From Facklamia sp. 7083-14-GEN3 (lineage in GTDB: Bacteria > Bacillota > Bacilli > Lactobacillales > Aerococcaceae): a stretch of 64,000 bases of DNA. Shown one piece after another: positions 20,488 through 29,001 of the stretch (position 1 is its first letter; each line of letters opens with the position of its first letter). Below the pieces are notes generated by a model. The model did not search any database, was not told the DNA's origin, and saw only the letters and a program-made list of their open reading frames with translations. A program made the position numbers and the translations under genes. Where the stretch lies: positions 496,001 to 560,000 of the forward strand of contig NZ_JANSGD010000001.1 of assembly GCF_024742075.1 (NCBI RefSeq), given 5' to 3'.

Positions 20488-20516
20488 TTGAAAGCGTTTA
20501 CTATCGAGGTTATAAT
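20488..20516 (+). promoter_or_regulatory. Promoter with overlapping cre-like box
   Basis: TTGAAA, a 17-base spacer and TATAAT form a near-consensus promoter for the gene at 20550. TGAAAGCGTTTACT (20489-20502) matches the cre consensus at 13 of 14 positions and covers the -35 box, a layout typical of CcpA repression. Confidence 0.7.
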
Positions 20517-20549
20517 AAAAGAGTAAATTTAAATAGAAAGGATGATCAA

Positions 20550-20999
20550 ATGGGACGCAAGGTCTATACAAATTATTGGTTGAATCGTCGCGATAATGTC
20601 GTGAAAGAACATGGATCCTATGCTACTGAAGAAGAAGCTCTCAGAGGAATAAAAGCTTGGTGGGAATTACAAAAAGACAATTATAAGGATGTTAAAGAAA
20701 GAAGGACAAATTCAGGAGCTTTAGAAATTACTTATGGGGATAGTAATTATTATTATCGCATTGTCGAAAGAGAGTTTGATGAGGAACTTCCTTCATTAAA
20801 AGTAAAATTAAGGAGTCAAGGAGAAGTTGAATCCTTAAGAAAGAAATTCTTTTTAGAAGATGAACAAGCTTTATTTGATGAATTGGCTGAGCCTTATCGT
20901 GATCGTTTAGTTGAGGCAATGGGAGATGGGAAGAAAGTTCAAGACTATATATATGACCAGCAAGGTCGTATGATACGTCCCTTGAAAGATAATAAATAA
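20550..20999 (+). CDS. Small conserved hypothetical protein
   Basis: 149 residues, soluble and highly charged, with no signal peptide or membrane segment. It begins GRKVYTNYWLNRRDNVVKEH, with an aromatic-rich N-terminal half (KAWWELQKDNY, SNYYYRIVERE) and a Glu/Arg-rich C-terminal half. I do not recognise a family with a known function. Small proteins of this style occur in lactic acid bacteria. It stands alone between a strong promoter carrying a cre-like box and a strong terminator, so it is probably expressed and catabolite-repressed. Confidence 0.75.
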   Translation: MGRKVYTNYWLNRRDNVVKEHGSYATEEEALRGIKAWWELQKDNYKDVKERRTNSGALEITYGDSNYYYRIVEREFDEELPSLKVKLRSQGEVESLRKKFFLEDEQALFDELAEPYRDRLVEAMGDGKKVQDYIYDQQGRMIRPLKDNK

Positions 21000-21005
21000 T
21001 ATAAT

Positions 21006-21037
21006 AAAAGAGAAACTGAATAATCAGTTTCTCTTTT
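21006..21037. terminator. Bidirectional terminator
   Basis: A perfect 14-pair stem (AAAAGAGAAACTGA and its complement) with an ATAA loop, between convergent genes. Confidence 0.9.
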
Positions 21038-21047
21038 AATTTAGAGT

Positions 21048-22403
21048 TTAATAATAATATTCATTGCCAGAAGACTCAGGAGCATAGTCTACTCCTTCAT
21101 TGAAGATGCCTGAAGGATTCCATAGAAGAAATTCATAGATACCGTTTTCTTCTAAAGCCACAATTTGCTGTTGAACTTGAAGGGGACCGTACTCTTGATA
21201 AGTACCAGGTGCCAAGTTCCAATCTGTGAAATCTTGAAGCCATGGACGGCTATTAGCGGCATTGGTAATGTTTTTTAGGATAAGGTTTTCAGAGTACATA
21301 TACTGATCGACCAAGTTATAAGGTTCCAAGTCAGGAGCTGGTATACCAAAGAATCCCAAGCCCCAGTGAGAAGGGTAAATCATGGAAGATATCGTGTCGA
21401 CTCTTTCTGCAATCTGCTCAAAATTCTGACCAATCCCACGAACGTCTGGAGCGTCGCCAGCAATCGCAGTATATCCAAAGATATCGGCTGAAACATCTGC
21501 ACCATATGGTGCTAGTCTATCATTAGCTTCTTCTAGGAAGTCATTGATAGCATAAACTCTTTCTTGACCAAATTTTTCAGGGTCATCAGTGACATAGGTT
21601 TGATAATTACCTATATTATATTCTAATTGATTTGAGAAAGTTTGGAAGCCTTCAGGGAAACGAACATAGTCAAATTGAATATCTTTAAACCCTAGTTTAG
21701 CAGCTTCTATAGCGATAGTAATGTTGTAATCCCAAATTTCTGAAAGAAAAGGATTGATAAATTTAGCACCATTTCCATCCTGCCAAATTTCTCCTGTTTC
21801 AATATCCTTAAATGAATATTCCGGTTTGGCTTCAGCAACTAACCGATCTTTAAAGGTAACAATTCGAGCGATTGGATAAATTTGCCGTTTTTCCAATTCT
21901 TTTAAAAGTTCTTTAATATCAACATTGTTATAAGAGTTTTGATTGACTAATGGATTATCGGTTTCTAACTCTGTTTGAATGACACCCTCATCATCCTTAA
22001 AGTCGATAACCACTGCATTTAAGGCGGTATTTTCAACATAATCCAAAAGATAATTTAAACGTTCAGGATCAGCGAAGACAGATGGAGCAAGATAAATTCC
22101 TTTAACTCCTTCTTCAGGATATGGAATATCGATACCTGAATCATAAAAGAGCACAGAAGGTAGTTTTTCAGGGACAGTAAGGATAGGATTATTATGAGGA
22201 GATAAACCCTCATAAGTATTATTTTCTCCTTGATTAATGCGATTATTGAATTCTACAATTTCTTCCTCAGAATAGGCTAAGGCCACATTAGGAAGTTGAG
22301 TATCTTTTGCTTCTTCTTTAACTTCGACTTTTGGTTTACAAGCTACTAGCAAAACCATTAAAAAGGAGAGTAAAGTCACTTGTAAAATACGTTTTATATT
22401 CAT
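21048..22403 (-). CDS. Lipoprotein with putative glycoside hydrolase domain (DUF4015)
   Basis: 451-residue surface lipoprotein. The signal peptide ends in the lipobox LLVAC, so the mature protein starts at Cys22. From about residue 85 the DUF4015 TIM-barrel-like domain begins (GVKGIYLAPSVFADPERLN), with NAVVIDFKDDEG, a FINPFLSEIWDYNI segment and GFKDIQFDYVRFPEG. The acidic residues at strand ends fit a glycoside-hydrolase active site. The substrate is unknown, but cell-wall or exopolysaccharide glycans are plausible. It lies 18 bases after the YkyA-like gene and is probably the second gene of that operon. Confidence 0.85.
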   Translation of the reverse strand: MNIKRILQVTLLSFLMVLLVACKPKVEVKEEAKDTQLPNVALAYSEEEIVEFNNRINQGENNTYEGLSPHNNPILTVPEKLPSVLFYDSGIDIPYPEEGVKGIYLAPSVFADPERLNYLLDYVENTALNAVVIDFKDDEGVIQTELETDNPLVNQNSYNNVDIKELLKELEKRQIYPIARIVTFKDRLVAEAKPEYSFKDIETGEIWQDGNGAKFINPFLSEIWDYNITIAIEAAKLGFKDIQFDYVRFPEGFQTFSNQLEYNIGNYQTYVTDDPEKFGQERVYAINDFLEEANDRLAPYGADVSADIFGYTAIAGDAPDVRGIGQNFEQIAERVDTISSMIYPSHWGLGFFGIPAPDLEPYNLVDQYMYSENLILKNITNAANSRPWLQDFTDWNLAPGTYQEYGPLQVQQQIVALEENGIYEFLLWNPSGIFNEGVDYAPESSGNEYYY

Positions 22404-22421
22404 TAAATCACCGCTTTCTAT

Positions 22422-23054
22422 TTATTCACCTGTAATATTAACTAGGTAGACTTTTAAATTAACTAATAGCGTATTTAAAGGTTCAAAGTACTCAAGAATA
22501 TGATCTAGATTCATATTATTTTCAGTATATAAGAGATTGACATTATCAAAAACAGCGAAGAAAGTTTCATGATCAATCTCCTCACTAGTGATTGATTTAT
22601 AAGACTGGTCTTCAGTTTCAATATTCTCAAGATAATTGCTGATATAGATGTCCGTTTTATCACAAAGATTAGTCGTATACTCGATAACTTTCGTTATTTG
22701 ATCTTTGGGAAGTTGATCGTTTTCTGGTATTTCCTCAAGTTCTTGACATAATTCCAGTAATTGTTGTCGACTCTCTTCCATTTCGGCTAATAATTCTTTT
22801 CGTTTTTCAATGTTTTTGTTAAGAGGGTTATCACTCTGGCCAAAGCCGGATAAATCTTCACTTAAATTAATGGTCGCTTCAAAATCTTGTTGAAGATCAA
22901 ATTCACGGTTTTGAATTTCACTAATATTTCCAATAATTAAAGTAACATTATCTTGAATGAGACTAACCGTCCGTTTAGCTCTTTCTAATGAGTTTCCACA
23001 ACCAACAATGAGAATAGACAGGCTTAGGAGGATTAATATTTTTCTTGTTTTCAT
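22422..23054 (-). CDS. YkyA-like cell-wall-binding lipoprotein
   Basis: 210 residues. The signal peptide ends in a lipobox (LIVGC), followed by a mostly helical, Glu/Gln/Leu-rich domain with heptad-like spacing (KRKELLAEMEESRQQLLELC). This matches the YkyA family of putative cell-wall-binding lipoproteins, whose molecular function is not established. Lipoprotein signal peptidase lspA is divergent immediately upstream. It is the first gene of a two-gene minus-strand operon with the DUF4015 protein. Confidence 0.75.
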   Translation of the reverse strand: MKTRKILILLSLSILIVGCGNSLERAKRTVSLIQDNVTLIIGNISEIQNREFDLQQDFEATINLSEDLSGFGQSDNPLNKNIEKRKELLAEMEESRQQLLELCQELEEIPENDQLPKDQITKVIEYTTNLCDKTDIYISNYLENIETEDQSYKSITSEEIDHETFFAVFDNVNLLYTENNMNLDHILEYFEPLNTLLVNLKVYLVNITGE

Positions 23055-23091
23055 CGTTTCTCCTTTATAATGAATTTATAGTTTATCTAAA

Positions 23092-23121
23092 TTGAACTTT
23101 TTAATACGTCTAGTATATAAT
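23092..23121 (+). promoter_or_regulatory. lspA operon promoter
   Basis: TTGAAC, an 18-base spacer and TATAAT, about 60 bases before lspA. Confidence 0.6.
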
Positions 23122-23183
23122 AATAGGTATTGTAAACACAAATATTATATCAAATTAGAATTAATTTGGACAAGGAGGATTAA

Positions 23184-23642
23184 ATGACGACTACTTTTAT
23201 CATAACGGCTGCAATCATAATACTCGACCAATCCTTAAAAATATGGACTCAAAATTACTTAACGATGAACCAAGCTGTTGAAATCATTCCTAATTTTTTT
23301 CAATTAAACTATATTCAAAATACAGGAGCCGGTTGGGGCTTATTTGATGGGCAACGTTTTTTCTTAATAGGGGTAACTTTTTTGGTAATTTTCTATTTAG
23401 TTTATTTAATTTGGAAGAATCGCTATTATAGCCTTTGGGCTAAATTGGCATACGCTCTTCTATTAGGAGGGGCAGTTGGCAATTTAATTGACCGTTTATT
23501 GAGAGGTTATGTTGTAGATATGTTACAGATTCGTCTGTTTGATTTTCCAATTTTTAATTTAGCGGATACGTCGTTGACCTTAGGAGTGATTTTATTGATT
23601 ATAATGGTTATATGGACCGATGAAGGAAGTGATTTAATTTGA
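23184..23642 (+). CDS. lspA: Lipoprotein signal peptidase (signal peptidase II)
   Basis: Aspartic membrane protease that cleaves prolipoproteins before the lipid-modified cysteine. It has 152 residues and four transmembrane helices. The family boxes are GNLIDR, VVDML and FNLAD, and the last two carry the catalytic aspartates. The start has AAGGAGGATTA upstream. The stop overlaps the rluD start by four bases. It heads a lspA-rluD operon typical of Firmicutes and lies next to two lipoprotein genes. Confidence 0.96.
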   Translation: MTTTFIITAAIIILDQSLKIWTQNYLTMNQAVEIIPNFFQLNYIQNTGAGWGLFDGQRFFLIGVTFLVIFYLVYLIWKNRYYSLWAKLAYALLLGGAVGNLIDRLLRGYVVDMLQIRLFDFPIFNLADTSLTLGVILLIIMVIWTDEGSDLI

Positions 23643-24577
23643 TAGAAGAATTTAAACTTTCTAATAATGAAGCAGATCAAGACCGTTTAGATAAAGTTTT
23701 GGCTAATTATTATCCAGATTTCAGTAGATCACAATTACAGAAACTAATTAAAGAGAAAAGAATAAAAGTTAACAATCATTTTTTAAAAGCTAACTCCATA
23801 TTAAAAGGGGATGAGATGATTACTATCGATTTTCCTGAAAAAGAAGCGAGTGCTGAGGAGTTTGAGGTGATTGCTGAAGCGATGGATTTAGATATTATCT
23901 TTGAGGATGACAGCTTATTAGTTGTTAATAAACCAGCTGGTATGGTCGTCCATCCTTCTAAAGGACACGCCAATGGAACGCTAGTGAATGGACTTTATTA
24001 TTATTTAGGAAAAGCTCTATCTCAAGGCTCCCAATCTTACCGACCAGGAATTGTTCATCGAATTGATAAAGATACCTCCGGTTTATTAGTAGTGGCAAAA
24101 AATGATCAAGCCCATCGTCATTTAAGTCAACAATTGGTGAATCACACCATGGGAAGGACCTATGTCGCTTTAGTGAATGGACAAGTTGAAAGCGACTCCG
24201 GACATATTGAAATGCCTGTTAAACGTGACCCATCAAATCGCTTAAGATGGCATGTGGATCCGTCGGGTAAGGAAGCTATTACTGATTTTCAAGTGTTAGA
24301 TCGTTTTCAATACGCTACTTTAATAGAATTAAAGTTACAGACAGGTCGGACTCATCAAATTCGAATCCATATGGAGGCTATAGGTCATCCCATTATAGGT
24401 GATCCACTTTATCGTAGAAACCTTCAGAATTTACCCGGGGAATTGGCGAATTTGAAAGACGGTCAATTATTACACGCCAAGATTATTCAGCTATTGCATC
24501 CTGTTACGAATGAACCTTTACATTTTGAATGTCCGTTACCCTTAAAGATGCAAAAAATTATAAATAGTTTAAAGTAG
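23639..24577 (+). CDS. rluD: RluD-family 23S rRNA pseudouridine synthase
   Basis: Isomerises uridine to pseudouridine in large-subunit rRNA. 312 residues: an S4 RNA-binding domain (~14-80, starting DRLDKVLANYYPDFSR), then the catalytic domain with Asp in HRIDKDTSGLLVVAK and a downstream LQTGRTHQIRIHM motif. The start is TTG 23639, overlapping the lspA stop, with GGAAGTGA as ribosome-binding site. The exact target uridines cannot be read from sequence, since RluD and YlyB/RluA-type enzymes look alike. Confidence 0.92.
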   Translation: MIEEFKLSNNEADQDRLDKVLANYYPDFSRSQLQKLIKEKRIKVNNHFLKANSILKGDEMITIDFPEKEASAEEFEVIAEAMDLDIIFEDDSLLVVNKPAGMVVHPSKGHANGTLVNGLYYYLGKALSQGSQSYRPGIVHRIDKDTSGLLVVAKNDQAHRHLSQQLVNHTMGRTYVALVNGQVESDSGHIEMPVKRDPSNRLRWHVDPSGKEAITDFQVLDRFQYATLIELKLQTGRTHQIRIHMEAIGHPIIGDPLYRRNLQNLPGELANLKDGQLLHAKIIQLLHPVTNEPLHFECPLPLKMQKIINSLK

Positions 24578-24599
24578 TAGGAAAAGGAGGGAAGTAGAG

Positions 24600-25328
24600 A
24601 TGTCTGAGACCAATCAAAAGATTTTAGCAAAGATCCGAAATTTATTGACTTTAGCTGAAGATGGCGGTAACGATGAAGAGAGTCAAACTGCCTTGCTGAT
24701 GGCTCAAAAATTGATGTTAAAACATAAAATCTCTCAGCAAGAAATTTCTGATAAACAAAGTCAAGAAATCATTTTGCGCTCCTTATCAGTCTATAAACGC
24801 TTGTATTGGTGGGAAAAGGTTTTAGTTAAAATTATTGCCGATAATTTTCGCTGCATGTTTTATATCCAAAGTAACCGACTACCTCATCAACATTCGGTTC
24901 AACGTAAAATTGTCTTAATGGGATTTCCAGAAGATGTCGATCTAGCTTTTCAAATGTTTAATTTAGCAGCGGATACAATGAAATATTATTCTAAAATTCA
25001 TCTAGCGGAATTAAGTGAAGAAGACTTAAGCAGTAATCCTGTATCTCAATTGAGAAAGTCTTATTATCAAGGATTTATGGACGGACTTAAGGAAAAATTT
25101 GATTTGCAACGTCAAGCCATGATGAATGAAAATGAAAAATATGCTCTTATTATTCAAACGCCGGAAGCTGTCAAAGAAAAATTTAATCGAGAGATAACGG
25201 GTTCACTAACCTTTAATCAACCTTCCTTCTCGCGGTCTAACCATGCCTATCAAGATGGTTTTCAAAAAGGAAAAAATGTTAATCTCACCCAAGGGCAGAT
25301 AAATCACCAGTCAGAGTCCAATCATTAA
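24600..25328 (+). CDS. DUF2786 domain protein
   Basis: 242-residue soluble protein. The N-terminal ~40 residues (ILAKIRNLLTLAEDGGNDEE and ALLMAQKLMLKHKI) are the DUF2786 signature. The middle (YWWEKVLVKIIADNFRCMFY) matches the companion domain often found with it. The C-terminal ~60 residues are Asn/Gln/Ser-rich. Function is unknown; the family is common in phages and Firmicutes. It is probably the third gene of the lspA-rluD operon, starting 22 bases after rluD with AAAAGGAGGG. Confidence 0.8.
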   Translation: MSETNQKILAKIRNLLTLAEDGGNDEESQTALLMAQKLMLKHKISQQEISDKQSQEIILRSLSVYKRLYWWEKVLVKIIADNFRCMFYIQSNRLPHQHSVQRKIVLMGFPEDVDLAFQMFNLAADTMKYYSKIHLAELSEEDLSSNPVSQLRKSYYQGFMDGLKEKFDLQRQAMMNENEKYALIIQTPEAVKEKFNREITGSLTFNQPSFSRSNHAYQDGFQKGKNVNLTQGQINHQSESNH

Positions 25329-25367
25329 TACCATCTGATTATTGCAAAAGGTGATTTCAGCAGTTGA

Positions 25368-25547
25368 ACAGCCTATATTTGCTTAGCTGAATTTCAACAA
25401 CAAATTATGTGGATGATCGAGGCCTTAGATAAGTTAATTAAAACTGCCGTTCCAACTAGTACAGAAGTAACAGAGGCAGCTGAGAGCACTTGCTTAGAAT
25501 GTAATATGATTAAGAAAGGAGCCTGTTCACTACAGGCTCCTTTCTGA
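25368..25547 (+). pseudogene. Possible gene remnant after the DUF2786 gene
   Basis: A 59-codon open frame without a supported start, in phase with the preceding DUF2786 gene after two stops. It reads like protein (QQQIMWMIEALDKLIKTAV and ESTCLECNMIKK) and ends inside the following hairpin. An ATG at 25407 lacks a ribosome-binding site. It could be the decayed tail of a longer gene, or chance. Confidence 0.25.
25515..25543. terminator. Hairpin terminator between the DUF2786 region and nth
   Basis: AAAGGAGCCTG and CAGGCTCCTTT form a perfect 11-pair stem with a 7-base loop. The T-run is short in both directions. Confidence 0.65.
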
Positions 25548-25626
25548 TTGAATTTTTAAATGTATGAAAGGACATTTACTTTAGAAGATCCCACAATTAA
25601 GCACCCTCAAAATAGCAAATTAAAAG

Positions 25627-26256
25627 CTAGACTTCCTCTTGACAAGTAAAAAGCTGAGGATATTCATGACACTCTGGATTACGTGGATGGCAGACTCGAC
25701 GGCCAAAGAGTATTAGCGACTGGTGAGCTTGGGTCCATTGGTCTTCATTTAGAACTTCTGTGACTCTGTTTTCGACTTGGCGTACAGTGGCCCCTGGATC
25801 AACAATTTTATGGTGAAGACATATGCGGTGGATATGCGTATCAACGGCAAAAGCAGGTATACCAAATCCTACACTTAAAACTACACTAGCCGTTTTACGG
25901 CCAACTCCAGCTAAAGCCTCGAGATCTTTCCGATTACCAGGAACCTCTCCTTGATGGCGTTCTATTAATTGATTGGCACATTGGTGGAGATATTTTGCCT
26001 TGTTACGATACAAACCAATTGTTTTCAAATAAGGCATTATCTCTTGTGGACTCGCTTTTGCTAGACTTGCAGGATCTGGATAGGCTTCAAAGAGAGCCGG
26101 TGTCACTTTATTAACTGCCACATCGGTTGTTTGAGCACTTAACATTACAGCTATCAATAATTGATAGCGATTTGAAAAATTTAATTCTGGTTTAGCATCT
26201 GGAAATAAAGCAACGATTTCTTCTAATACATGACGTGCACATTTGTTAGTTAGCAT
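25627..26256 (-). CDS. nth: Endonuclease III with an incomplete Fe-S ligand set
   Basis: Bifunctional DNA glycosylase/AP lyase for oxidised pyrimidines in base-excision repair. 209 residues with the helix-hairpin-helix and catalytic Lys121 (LAGVGRKTASVV) and Asp139 (FAVDTHIHRI). The C-terminal Fe-S loop normally reads C-x6-C-x2-C-x5-C. Here it is Cys189-x6-Cys196-x2-Tyr199-x5-Cys205, the third ligand being encoded by TAT, one transition from TGT. The catalytic residues are intact, so glycosylase activity is plausible, but a standard [4Fe-4S] cluster is not. The start at 26256 is preceded on the minus strand by AGAAAGGG. Confidence 0.9.
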   Translation of the reverse strand: MLTNKCARHVLEEIVALFPDAKPELNFSNRYQLLIAVMLSAQTTDVAVNKVTPALFEAYPDPASLAKASPQEIMPYLKTIGLYRNKAKYLHQCANQLIERHQGEVPGNRKDLEALAGVGRKTASVVLSVGFGIPAFAVDTHIHRICLHHKIVDPGATVRQVENRVTEVLNEDQWTQAHQSLILFGRRVCHPRNPECHEYPQLFTCQEEV

Positions 26257-26363
26257 AATTAAACCCTTTCTAAAGTTTTAACGATTGTCGTTCTTTAAAG
26301 ACTATCATAAGCAATCTCTATTAATTTCTCAAATTAATTTCGAACATAAAATGATGGTCACTC

Positions 26364-26416
26364 ACAAGATTTTGTGTTAGTATTAAAAACTAGCACTACA
26401 TCTTGTGTTATTTTTT
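26364..26416 (+). promoter_or_regulatory. Terminator-like leader hairpin before the deoxynucleoside kinase gene
   Basis: ACAAGAT pairs with ATCTTGT, and inside it GTGTTAGT pairs with ACTAGCAC across an AT-rich loop. TTATTTTTTA follows, then the ribosome-binding site of the next gene. No plus-strand gene precedes it, apart from the DUF2786 operon, which already has a hairpin. An attenuator in the kinase leader is therefore the likelier role. Confidence 0.4.
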
Positions 26417-26432
26417 AATTTAGGAGGAAACC

Positions 26433-27110
26433 ATGGCGATGATAGTTATCGGAGGAATGATTGGAGCAGGAAAAACAAGCTTAGCGACATTATTAGGCAA
26501 GGCTTTAAAAAGCCAAGTGTATTATGAAAATGTGGATGACAATCATATTTTACCCTTATACTACACAGCAAGCGAAGAAGAACAAGAAAGAAAAAGATAT
26601 CCTTTCTTACTACAATTAGATTTTCTATCTAGTCGATATCGAGATATCAAGAGAGCTTTTTATCACCCTCATAATATAATTGATCGTTCGATATATGAAG
26701 ACTGGTATTTTGCTAAAATAAACCATCAAGCCGGAAAAATTTCTGATGAAGAGTTTTTAATCTATGAAAAGTTATTAGACAATATGATGGAAGAATTACA
26801 AGATCTCCCTAAAAAAGCTCCCGATTTAATGGTCTATTTGCACGGATCCTTTGAATGCATTTTAAAAAGAATTAACCAAAGAGGGCGTGAATTTGAACAA
26901 GATCCTGAGTTAATCGAATACTATCGCCGTCTATGGCAAGGATATGATGATTGGGTAGATAATCACTATCATGCTTCTCAAGTTTTAAAGATATCGATTG
27001 ATGATTTTGATGTCTTAAATAATCCTGATGACGCCCAAAAAGTTATAAAAATGGTCATTACTAAACTAGAAGAGCTTGGAGTGCCAGTGGATGGATATTC
27101 AGAAGATTAA
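26433..27110 (+). CDS. Deoxynucleoside kinase (dAK/dGK type)
   Basis: Phosphorylates deoxynucleosides with ATP for nucleotide salvage. 225 residues with a P-loop near the N-terminus (GGMIGAGKTS), an ENVDDNHILPLYY substrate segment, the IIDRSIYEDWYF motif with the conserved Asp-Arg-Ser, and a lid with an RGRE arginine motif. Lactobacillales commonly carry deoxyadenosine/deoxyguanosine kinases of this type, but specificity cannot be fixed from the sequence. TTAGGAGG lies 6 bases before the start. The HD-domain gene overlaps its 3' end. Confidence 0.9.
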   Translation: MAMIVIGGMIGAGKTSLATLLGKALKSQVYYENVDDNHILPLYYTASEEEQERKRYPFLLQLDFLSSRYRDIKRAFYHPHNIIDRSIYEDWYFAKINHQAGKISDEEFLIYEKLLDNMMEELQDLPKKAPDLMVYLHGSFECILKRINQRGREFEQDPELIEYYRRLWQGYDDWVDNHYHASQVLKISIDDFDVLNNPDDAQKVIKMVITKLEELGVPVDGYSED

Positions 27111-27753
27111 AGAGCTGACCAAACATTACTTAAGTCAGGAAAAAAGTGGCCACGATTGGTTACATATCCAAAGAGTAGTTACCAATTGTGAACAGATTAT
27201 TAAACAGATACAAGAGCCCATTAATATTCAAGTTGTTTTAGCAGCAGCTTATACTCACGATTTGTTGGACGATAAATTAAAAGCGGAACACCTGCTTAAG
27301 GAAGAAGACTTAAGACACTTACTTGAGCAAGCTAAAGTGCCTCAGAAAGAGGTAGAGCAAGTCTTAACAATTATTAAAAAACTCTCTTTTTCTGCTAATT
27401 TAATTGAAAAACAAACCTTAACTTTAGAAGGTCAGATTGTTCAAGATGCCGACCGCTTAGATGCGATGGGTGCCATAGGTATTGCTAGAACTTTCTATTA
27501 TGGAGGTAGTAAGGGACATATTCTCTATGATCCGAAAGCGGATTCTACTGCTTCACCATCCATATTATCGAAAGAGAGTTATCGTCAAGTGAGAAATGTC
27601 CGCCAACATTTTAATGATAAGTTATTAAAGCTTAAAAGCTTAATGAATACTAAAGCTGGACAAAAGATGGCTGAAAATCGCCATCAATTAATGGTTGACT
27701 TCTTGCAAGCTTTTGATCAAGAAACACTCTTAAACATAGAACAATCATCTTAA
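27091..27753 (+). CDS. HD-domain phosphohydrolase
   Basis: 220 residues of the YedJ-like HD family of metal-dependent phosphohydrolases. Metal ligands are visible in GHDWLHIQRV, in the HD pair of AAYTHDLLDD, and in QDADRLDAMGAIG. Start: ATG 27091 with GGAG nine bases upstream, overlapping the kinase gene by 20 bases. An in-frame TTG at 27076 is the alternative. Coupling to a deoxynucleoside kinase suggests a role in nucleotide balance, but the substrate is unknown. Confidence 0.88.
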   Translation: MDIQKIKELTKHYLSQEKSGHDWLHIQRVVTNCEQIIKQIQEPINIQVVLAAAYTHDLLDDKLKAEHLLKEEDLRHLLEQAKVPQKEVEQVLTIIKKLSFSANLIEKQTLTLEGQIVQDADRLDAMGAIGIARTFYYGGSKGHILYDPKADSTASPSILSKESYRQVRNVRQHFNDKLLKLKSLMNTKAGQKMAENRHQLMVDFLQAFDQETLLNIEQSS

Positions 27754-27788
27754 ACCTGCATAAGGCTATAAAGATAAAGTTTTCAAGA

Positions 27789-27817
27789 TTGAAATAAATA
27801 TATAAGCTTGTTATACT
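27789..27817 (+). promoter_or_regulatory. Promoter of the transaldolase-like gene
   Basis: TTGAAA, a 17-base spacer and TATACT preceded by TGT. It ends 35 bases before the start codon. Confidence 0.65.
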
Positions 27818-27852
27818 CAAATCAGTAAACGAATACAATTAGGAGGCCCTAT

Positions 27853-28509
27853 ATGAAATTCTTTTTAGATACCGCAAATGTTGAAGAAATTAAGCGCATC
27901 AACGACCTAGGTTTGGTAGATGGTATTACTACTAACCCTACACTGATTTCTAGAGAAGGAAGAGATTTTGAAACGGTAATTAAAGAAATTTGTTCAATTG
28001 TCGACGGACCGGTTTCTGCTGAAGTCATTGCTTTAGATTATGAAGGAATGGTTGAAGAAGCTCGGCAAGTTGCCAAATGGGCAGATAATATCGTTGTAAA
28101 AATTCCTATGACTGAAGCAGGGTTAAAAGCTGTTAATACTCTATCTAAAGAAGGAATAAAGACTAACGTCACTCTTATTTTCTCAGTTGCTCAAGGTCTT
28201 CTAGCGGCTAAGGCAGGTGCTACTTATATTTCTCCATTCATCGGACGTATTGATGACATGGGAGAAGATGGTATGGAATTAATTGCTGACTTACGTTTAG
28301 TGCTTGATAACTATGGATTAGATGCTGAAATTATTGCAGCTTCTATTCGTCATATTGGTCACTTTGAAGCAACAGCTGTCGCTGGGGCTGATATTGCAAC
28401 AGTACCAGGTAGTCTTTTCACTAAACTATGGTCTCATCCATTAACTGACAAAGGAATCGATGGATTCTTAAAAGATTGGGAAGCTTTCCAAAATAAACAA
28501 TCAAAATAA
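27853..28509 (+). CDS. fsa: Fructose-6-phosphate aldolase / small transaldolase
   Basis: Class I aldolase of the short (TalC/Fsa) transaldolase family, 218 residues, forming decamers in characterised members. The Schiff-base lysine is Lys83 ([12 protein letters not shown]). Other family motifs are [21 protein letters not shown] and [14 protein letters not shown]. Whether it acts as an aldolase or as transaldolase in the pentose phosphate pathway cannot be decided from sequence. It has its own promoter and terminator. Confidence 0.92.
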   Translation: MKFFLDTANVEEIKRINDLGLVDGITTNPTLISREGRDFETVIKEICSIVDGPVSAEVIALDYEGMVEEARQVAKWADNIVVKIPMTEAGLKAVNTLSKEGIKTNVTLIFSVAQGLLAAKAGATYISPFIGRIDDMGEDGMELIADLRLVLDNYGLDAEIIAASIRHIGHFEATAVAGADIATVPGSLFTKLWSHPLTDKGIDGFLKDWEAFQNKQSK

Positions 28510-28515
28510 TAAGTA

Positions 28516-28546
28516 AAAGGATCTAGTTACTAGATCCTTTTTTTAT
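28516..28546. terminator. Terminator after fsa
   Basis: A perfect AAAGGATCTAG stem with a TTA loop, followed by seven or more T's. Convergent with the DUF1294 gene. Confidence 0.9.
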
Positions 28547-28555
28547 ATAAATTTT

Positions 28556-28834
28556 TTAAAAAGGAAGACTAGTTAAATAACCAAAAAATGCCACAATCAT
28601 CATACAGGATAAAAGGGCAGTCGCTAAAAAAATACTCTTACGGATTTTATGTTGACATACATAAATAGCAATCAATCCACCAATTCCACCTAAGCAAAGT
28701 GTAGCTATTAACAAAGTTTTTTCAGAAATACGCCAAAGCTGATGTTTAGCTTTATATTTATCAAAAGCATAGAGTAAAAATACAATAAAATTCCAAAGAC
28801 CAAATAGTGCTATTATAAAGTAAATTTTAGTCAA
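28556..28834 (-). CDS. DUF1294 family small membrane protein
   Basis: 92 residues with three hydrophobic helices and the DUF1294 signature YAFDKYKAKHQLWRISEKTL, then LGGIGGLIAIYVCQHKIRK. The DKxxAxxxxWRIxE core is conserved in the family. Function is unknown. It is a single gene convergent with fsa. Confidence 0.85.
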   Translation of the reverse strand: MTKIYFIIALFGLWNFIVFLLYAFDKYKAKHQLWRISEKTLLIATLCLGGIGGLIAIYVCQHKIRKSIFLATALLSCMMIVAFFGYLTSLPF

Positions 28835-28933
28835 CTTAAGTCACCTTTCTATAAACGAGTATACAATTATTATACGCTAAGAAGGAGAAATAAAACGATA
28901 ATTATTAGATATTAAGTGTGAATAACAATTTAA

Positions 28934-28971
28934 GCAAAACGTTTTCAAAAGACTAATAAATGAGTTATAAT
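28934..28971 (+). promoter_or_regulatory. Promoter with degenerate cre-like box
   Basis: TTTTCA, an 18-base spacer and TATAAT precede the gene at 29002. GCAAAACGTTTTCA (28934-28947) matches the cre consensus at 12 of 14 positions and overlaps the -35 box. Confidence 0.45.
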
Positions 28972-29001
28972 TGTTTTATCAAATTACAGAGGAGAATGTA
29001 T

